The notes below the pieces were generated by a model. The model did no database searches, was not told the origin of the DNA, and saw only the letters and a list, made by a program, of their open reading frames with translations. Positions 58,195-64,000 of a stretch of DNA of 64,000 bases are shown here, piece by piece; within the stretch, counting starts at the first letter, position 1; every line of letters starts with the position of its first letter. Source of the stretch: Rhipidocladum racemiflorum (taxonomy: Eukaryota > Streptophyta > Magnoliopsida > Poales > Poaceae); the NCBI GenBank assembly GCA_036346355.1, contig JAYEVF010000041.1:372001-436000 (forward strand), read 5' to 3'. The position numbers and the translations under genes are program-made.

Positions 58195-60858
58195 GGATGG
58201 AGCAGCTCGACTCATTCCTGGACTCCTCGCCTTGATGCGCGGCACTGCGCGCACGTCCACACGATGTAGGGAATGACAAGTTGCTCTTATCAAGGGATTC
58301 GTGTGCCTAACAAGGCATGGTGCGTTGACGCCGCTTCCACACCAAAGGTTAGTTGCGCGATTTGTACATGTTCCATTGTTCGCATGACAATTAGTGTTCA
58401 TTACATTCAATTAATTCAACTCTGTGGTTCTTCGTTAGTTTGCACGCGCCGGGTCGCTTCCCGCTAGTCCGCATGGTGGAGGGTTCAACCGACGAGCCTG
58501 GCGAGCACGCACCCCAGGCACTGGTGGTGACGACCACGGCAATGGCGGCGTTTCCGACCACTGGCTCATTTGTTAAGCGTGTTTGGTCGATCACCGAGGC
58601 CGGAGACGCACACTTTTCACCGCCTCGTCGGGAGATGACGGTGATCGCCGCAGGCGCCGCCATGCTCATCGGATTGCCGATCGCCGGGCAATGATCGCCC
58701 CTCGGTGGCTCTGTTGGGTGGACGCGGACTTACCGCCGCGCTCAATGCGAGTCATGGAGATAGACCCGCAGATACCCTGGTAGGGACGAAGCACGGGCCA
58801 TTGAGGAGGTGGTTGGCACAGCCGAGGTTAGTGATTGTACATATTACTATGTTACTCCAGCTTTGCATAGCATTAACGTGATATCACACTCTTTCAATTG
58901 TTGCAGGTGCAATGGATGGCGGCGAGCCCACGGACTACCAGGTTGCTAGGCACCTCGAGGCCTATCTCTTGGTTGTTCTACCGGGTGATGTTCACGCCGA
59001 GTCACGGCGACACACCGTGGACGCGCGTTGGATAGCCTACGCGACGGGCTATTGCGGACTCGAGCCTGGACGATGTACCGGCGTATCCTGGGGTTCGCGG
59101 TTCTTGCTTCCACGCATCTGCGCTCTTTGCGACGCTGCGTGCGTGAAGAAAGGCGTGAACTCAATCTGACCGGGATGCCGCTTCTTCTTCGCCTTTGGTC
59201 ATTCGAAGCGCTTTCCGTGGGTCGACCCTCGGCCCTCGGACTACACCGCAGACATGTACGGGCGGTGATGCGCCGGACCGATCGACGATGGGCTCGCCTC
59301 GACCAGGCGACGGTACATGTTCTTACTCATTAATGCAATTGTAATTTCAATGCCATCTCGCTACAGCTATTTCTACTCTATTGCAGCCACAATGGGCAGG
59401 TGTCCAGGAAGATGCGTCACGGCGTATTCGCCTTCACGAGGCCTTCACCACCCGAGGGACGGAATGTCGTTCGGGACCCCTACAGCGACGGCAGCGTGTA
59501 GGAGAGAGAGAGCTGCGGGGCCTGGCTCCATGCCCGTGACAGGGACCAGCCTTCTTGGAAGACGAGGAGGAAGCTTCGCCGACATCTTCAGAGGACTACG
59601 CTACCGCACCGAGTCCTCAGCAGTTTGGACTACGCCAGGTGGTCCCTGCCTTTGGGAACGATGCCGGCCAAAGTGCACTCGTGAGTTACTCGCCACCACA
59701 GGAATGCTAAGTGCTTACGACATATTTGTACTAATGAGGTCTTTTGTGCAGTTCTCCACCCAGGGACCCAAGAAGGCCATGGTGACCTTGCCGCAGTAGG
59801 ATGGCGCTGCAGTGGCTTGGCGCTGTGGGGAGGGGCGCTGAGGACGTTGTCGAGGAGGTCGCGCTCTACGACCCTCCTCCTACCAGAGTACTTGTCCCGG
59901 CACGCGCCCTAATTCGCACTGCCTCCCCACGCGAGCAGCAAACGCCCAGTGTTTGCCGCCGGGCATCGCACTTGTACTCGAGCCACGCAGACTGCACCGC
60001 ACTGCATGGTAAGTCTCGTTGTATTTTTACTCATTAATGCAATTGTAATTTCAATGCTATGTCGTTATGTTTAATGTTTGTTTGTACGTGATAGGTGGAC
60101 GAGGCGAGGGCTTGGCAAAGAAGATGCCGACTTTCCGCTCTAAGCCGCAGCTAGGGACCACTTTCCACAGCAGCGGCAGCCTATCGTGAGGCCATGGGGC
60201 ATGTCGAGCTGCACTCCGACGATCGTGGAGCTTGGTGTCGCGTGCCCCAGCCCGACCGCTTTGGTGGCACCTCGTCTAGGCCGCCACCCTGGTCTCACCT
60301 GGACACCACCTTCTCGACCACCGCATACACTCAGGGTCCAGCTTCCACACCCGTGTGCCTCCAGGCACTACCGAGGATCCAGCTGGCGACGCCACCACGC
60401 TGGCCTACCATGGTCCCCACACCCGGTAAGTCGATAAACATTGATTGATCCCGTTTCAATCTAATCTTCTCACTATAATTAAATGTTAATGTTCAGATCT
60501 TTGTAGGCCTCGTGAGGACATGCCTCTACTTCGACACCCGGTCGAGCACGGCCCCCGACTCGGCTGACCGGGTCTTCGCAGGGCTTCGTTCACGCAGCCT
60601 CCACCACGCTAGAAGACACGCCGCCTCCTCCAATTACACGCAGATCACGCAGCCTCCTGCACTGCTGCCTCCTCGCTGCGTGTCCCGGGCCGGCTCTGCA
60701 CAGCTTCTTCGGACTACGGCCAGAGCGGGACTATCGCTGGTGCTTCTCGCCACGACCTCTCGACGATGCACTCCTTCTGCATCCGCCGAAGGAAGAGCTA
60801 GGGGTCAGGCAGGAGATCGAGGCGAGTCGTGGTCCACCAACGGGGTGATCAGGCTTAG
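58195..60858 (+). pseudogene. Plant mobile domain (PMD) protein, multi-exon
   Basis: Remains of a PMD protein, the domain of MAIN/MAIL1-type nuclear proteins that is also carried by many plant transposable elements. Signature text: RPETHTFH near 58600, REMTVIAAGAAMLIGLPI (58630-58680), HLEAYLLVVLPGDV and HTVDARWIAYA (58940-59045), CDAACVKKG (59130-59150) and PLLLRLWSFE (59178-59205). Putative GT-AG exons: to 58347, 58439-58826, 58907-59312, 59387-59680, 59752-60008, 60095-60425, 60507-60858. The splice sites look intact, but at least three shifts break the exons, for example between RPETHTFH and REMTV. The C-terminal half is proline/serine-rich. It follows a MULE transposase and may belong to the same element. 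Confidence 0.75.
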
Positions 60859-61294
60859 GATGTGCGTTATTTTTGGGTACTTTGTCCTATTATGCTTTAC
60901 TATCTATTTTGTGTACTTCCTCACATACGTGGTCTATTATATATTTCTGTCATCTTTAGTCATATCAACCGCTGTCATTATTGCTTTTTGGCTTTTGCCA
61001 TATCAACTTTTCCACTTTTGTCATTTCAACAATGCATAATGCTGCCAAAAGCCGGCTATGGCAGATTCCTCGCTTAAAGTTGTGGGCATAGCCACGCTCA
61101 TGTCATCATGAGCTGCGTAAGCATCCGATGCTCGCGGGATTTGAAATACTCAAGTCCGCGAGACTCTCCTTTTGGTTGCCCCTTCATTTGCGGCTCTTTA
61201 TAAACCCACCGAGGGAGGGATATGTGCATCACACAAACATAATTTCCATAAACTTTGAGTCTGCTTTTTCCCACACACCGCAAAAGAGGCCCAC
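60859..61294. other. AT-rich spacer after the PMD gene
   Basis: T-rich sequence (60860-61030) followed by a stretch with an in-frame but unrecognised text. No gene or element edge seen. Confidence 0.4.
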
Positions 61295-62420
61295 GATGTC
61301 GTTCTACCGTCGCCTCTTCAAAGACAGCTTTTCGAAGGCAACTCCCCAATACCCGGATGAGAGTAAGCGTTGGCGCTTGATTTAGCCACGGGAGTTGCCA
61401 CGCCCGAGAAATGTCAGATTTACGCCTTTGAACTCTGGCGATGAAGGAATTACGCCCGAGTTCACATGACGGAGATACGGCCTCCCGCGCTCACTATCTT
61501 GTGTTCGTGCCTTACAGCGGCTTGGAGTAAAACCAAATGTTGTCACCATAACCCTGAATTACTGTGATGATGCATCATTTTATGCATCGTTATTTGTTTT
61601 TTAGACGACGACCGTTGTTGCTTTTTCCAATGGATCGACGGGCCTAATCAGCGATGATTAATTTCTCTACAAGCCGCCATAGCAGCCTGATATCCAGCCA
61701 TCCGGCGAGAGAACTTCCACACTGTGAGGGAGGTCGCCGGAAGGATGTCCTCTACCTCTGAGATCGGGACCAGGGAGTTATGGGCGGTGGGCAAGTGGCG
61801 CAACCAATCGGTCAGTTTCACGTGCCTGCAAGTGTTTCCCCCGGCCTACGCATGTAATCGATTCCTAAATCAATTCATCGATACTGAGGACTTCAAAAAG
61901 AAGTTTGCAAAATGGCTCAAGTCAAAGGCAAGAAAAATCCTCCTCAGTGGGCCAACGCCAAAGCCGAGGAATCGCGTGCGACCACGGCCTCGAGGCGTGG
62001 TAGATACCCGGCGACGAGGATCCTAGCCGGATAGAAGATTCTACCGGTGCCCTTTTGTCCGATGGATGCATGGTGCTTTGGTACTTCCAACTGGGTGGAC
62101 CCGTGGGAGCGTACTCACCCACATCTCAAACTTCCGTGTTGATAAGCCGGGGAGAGCAACCTTCTATCGCCGTGCTACTACCTCCCGTAAAAGCCGGACC
62201 CAGTACGCAAACGTGGTATTCTCCAACCACCACAACAGGCATACCTGCATTGATGCGCAGGGCCGCGTTTTTGGTTGTACAACAAGAAGCCCAACCCACA
62301 CACCTCTGGACCACTATACAGTGGAGTGCGAGCCAAAAGCAGAGAGGAGGCATCTCGGCAAGTCTCCGGATAGGAGCAAGAGGGGTTCGCCCTCTCGAAT
62401 GGTACTTGGATAAGGGAAAC
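61295..62420 (+). pseudogene. Unrecognised decayed coding region
   Basis: From ATG at 61295 (MSFYRRLFKDSFSKATPQYP) one frame keeps coding-like text past a TAG at 61383 (PRELPRPRNVRFTPLNSGDE) and past another stop near 61468, to LGVKPNVVTITLNYCDD at about 61580. A second open piece 61724-62026 has FIDTEDFKKKFAKWLKSKA and a basic end. A third 62055-62423 has no motif. I do not recognise the protein. Position after the PMD gene suggests a third gene or captured fragment of the same composite element. The pieces may be unrelated. Confidence 0.3.
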
Positions 62421-63001
62421 TGACCCGGCCAGAGGGTTCGCGATCATCGCCAACAAATCATCGACGACATTACAAAGGCCATCCGCAACGCCGGTGGTAT
62501 TAACATAAGGCGCCGGAAATCGTGAAGGCCATGCACCCATATGGGAGAGGGCAGGACTCGCTGAGAATGCACACAAACAAATTACTTACTTACACCGGAG
62601 GCGTGATGGCATAGGCTACCCATTCGACGTATTGGGAACCGTGGGAGCACTGCCAAGACGGCCATGGAGCTCTTTCTATAAGAGAGATTGAGCGGTGTCC
62701 GAGAACAAATCGCACAAGATTGACAGGTGATGTAATATGTATGAAAATGTGTGGCATCATTCCCACTCTCTGAACATAGGCGTAGACGAATCACTTGTTC
62801 CACCATTACAATCGGTGTTATTGGCACTTCTCCTAGCAATGCCATCACTGTTTAGCATATCCGTTATATCTGCCGTGACTAAGGTTGAGTTTGCGATACT
62901 AAGATTGGCTGTCGTAATTTGCATCTACATGCTTTTGTTATTGTCCTTTCTCATATTATGTCTTTACCATTTTAATTCTATCAGCGTAAACAATGGCGTG
63001 A
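62421..63001. other. No feature recognised
   Basis: Mixed-composition sequence with no domain, element end or repeat that I can support, up to the start of the satellite. The end of a transposon on this side was looked for and not found. Confidence 0.4.
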
Positions 63002-64000
63002 GATGAAAAATTTTCCCATAATATGGAAGTCCATATATCAAAGAGCAAATTGCCTACTTGGTATTCGTCTTGCAAGAAAAATACATTCGAAACGAGACAT
63101 TTTTACAAAATTTGCGAGAAAGGCATAAAAGTTATTGTTGACAATAGTACTTAGGAGTTATTGTGGCGGTATATTTTTGTAGTGAAACAAAGACGTAGAT
63201 GAAAATTTTTCCCATAATATGGAAGTCCATATATCAAAGAGCAAATCCTGCTTGGTATTAGATGCCGGAAAATACGATTCGAGCAGAGACATTTTGCTGG
63301 TACATTTGCGAAAAGGCTTAAAAGTTAATGTTGAGCAATAGTAACTTAGAGGTTAATTGTGGCGGTATATTTTTGTAGTGGACAAAGCGTAGATGAAAAA
63401 TTTTCCCATAATATGAGTAGTCCATATATCAAAAGAGCAAATCCTGCGGTATTCGTGTCGAAAAATACATTCGAGCAGAGACATTTTACAAAGGATTTGT
63501 AGAAAAAGGCCTAAAAGTTATTGTTTGACATAATAGTACTTAGGGTTATTGTGGCGGTATATTTTGTAGTGGACAAAAAGGCGTAGATGAAAAATTTTCC
63601 ACATAATATGGTAGTCCATATATCAAAAGAGAAACAAATCTCTTGCGTATTCGTGCCCGAAAAAATACATTCGAGCGAGACATTTTACGAGTTTTGCCGA
63701 AAAGGCCCTAAAAGTTATTGTTGACAATAGTACTTAGGGTTATTGTGGCGAGTATATTTTTGTAGTGGACAAAGGCGTAGATGAAAAATTTTCCTGGCAT
63801 AATATGGTGAGTCCATAATATATCAAAGAGCAAATCTACGGTATTCGTAATGCCGAAAAATACATTGAGCAGAGACATTTCTAGAAGTAGAAAAGGCTAA
63901 AAGTTATTGTTGACAATAGTACTTAGAGGAGTTATTAATTGTGGCGGTATATTTTTGTAGTGGACAAAGAGCGTAGATGAAAAATTTTCCCATAATATGG
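63002..64000. repeat. ~195-bp satellite array, open at window end
   Basis: Units start with GATGAAAAATTTTCCCATAA at 63002, 63198, 63392, 63586, 63780 and 63976 (periods 196, 194, 194, 194, 196); the sixth is cut by the window end. Shared words are GTCCATATATCAAA, GAGACATTTT, TTATTGTTGACAATAGTACT and GTGGCGGTATATTTTTGTAG. Copies differ by small indels, mostly near CAG/CTGC/CGG words. The minus strand of each unit end reads CACTACAAAAATATACCGCC, resembling a CACTA transposon terminus. Confidence 0.9.

Overview
The window looks like heterochromatin of a grass (Poaceae). It is almost entirely nested plant transposable elements: Ty3/gypsy elements with an antisense accessory gene, Ty1/copia elements with initiator-Met primer sites, a stowed-away MITE, an Ac/Ds-like hAT derivative and a Mutator-like (MULE) transposase next to a plant mobile domain (PMD) gene. 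I see no rRNA, tRNA, CRISPR or clear single-copy host gene. The species cannot be named from the sequence.

Layout. 1-8234: a rearranged Ty3/gypsy element. Gag and integrase lie on the plus strand, but the protease-RT-RNase H block between them is inverted, and a ~2.07 kb segment across one inversion breakpoint is tandemly duplicated. 8235-14640: its antisense accessory gene (minus strand, spliced), interrupted by two solo LTRs (9284-10397 and 11247-14036) with target duplications. 14641-18130 plus 37586-37728: gag, primer site and LTR of a second gypsy copy on the minus strand, its gag split by a solo LTR (15479-16844, duplication CTTAT). 18131-37580: one insertion, flanked by CCGGT on both sides, made of four LTRs and three internal regions of a deleted copia element in tandem.

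37729-51285: a third gypsy element (minus strand; LTR, primer site, gag) whose gag is split by a copia element (38484-43806, itself holding a 623-bp MITE in its LTR) and by a gag-only gypsy-like element (44778-49835, duplication CGTGG). The second gypsy copy also appears to sit in this gag. 51293-52912: a hAT-like non-autonomous element with a GC-rich core. 52913-54050: sequence without recognisable elements. 54055-62420: short palindromic repeats, GA-rich minisatellites, a decayed MULE transposase and a multi-exon PMD gene, possibly one large composite element. 63002-64000: a ~195-bp tandem satellite running off the window end.

The genes do not form a host pathway. They are element proteins (Gag, protease, RT/RNase H, integrase, MULE transposase, PMD) in broken reading frames. 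Insertion order can be read from the nesting: the third gypsy element is oldest; the gypsy copy 2, copia 38484-43806 and the gag-only element came later; the copia tandem array and the MITE are among the youngest. Near-identical copies differ mostly at CAG/CTG sites, so part of the frameshifts may be long-read base-calling errors at methylated sites rather than real decay.
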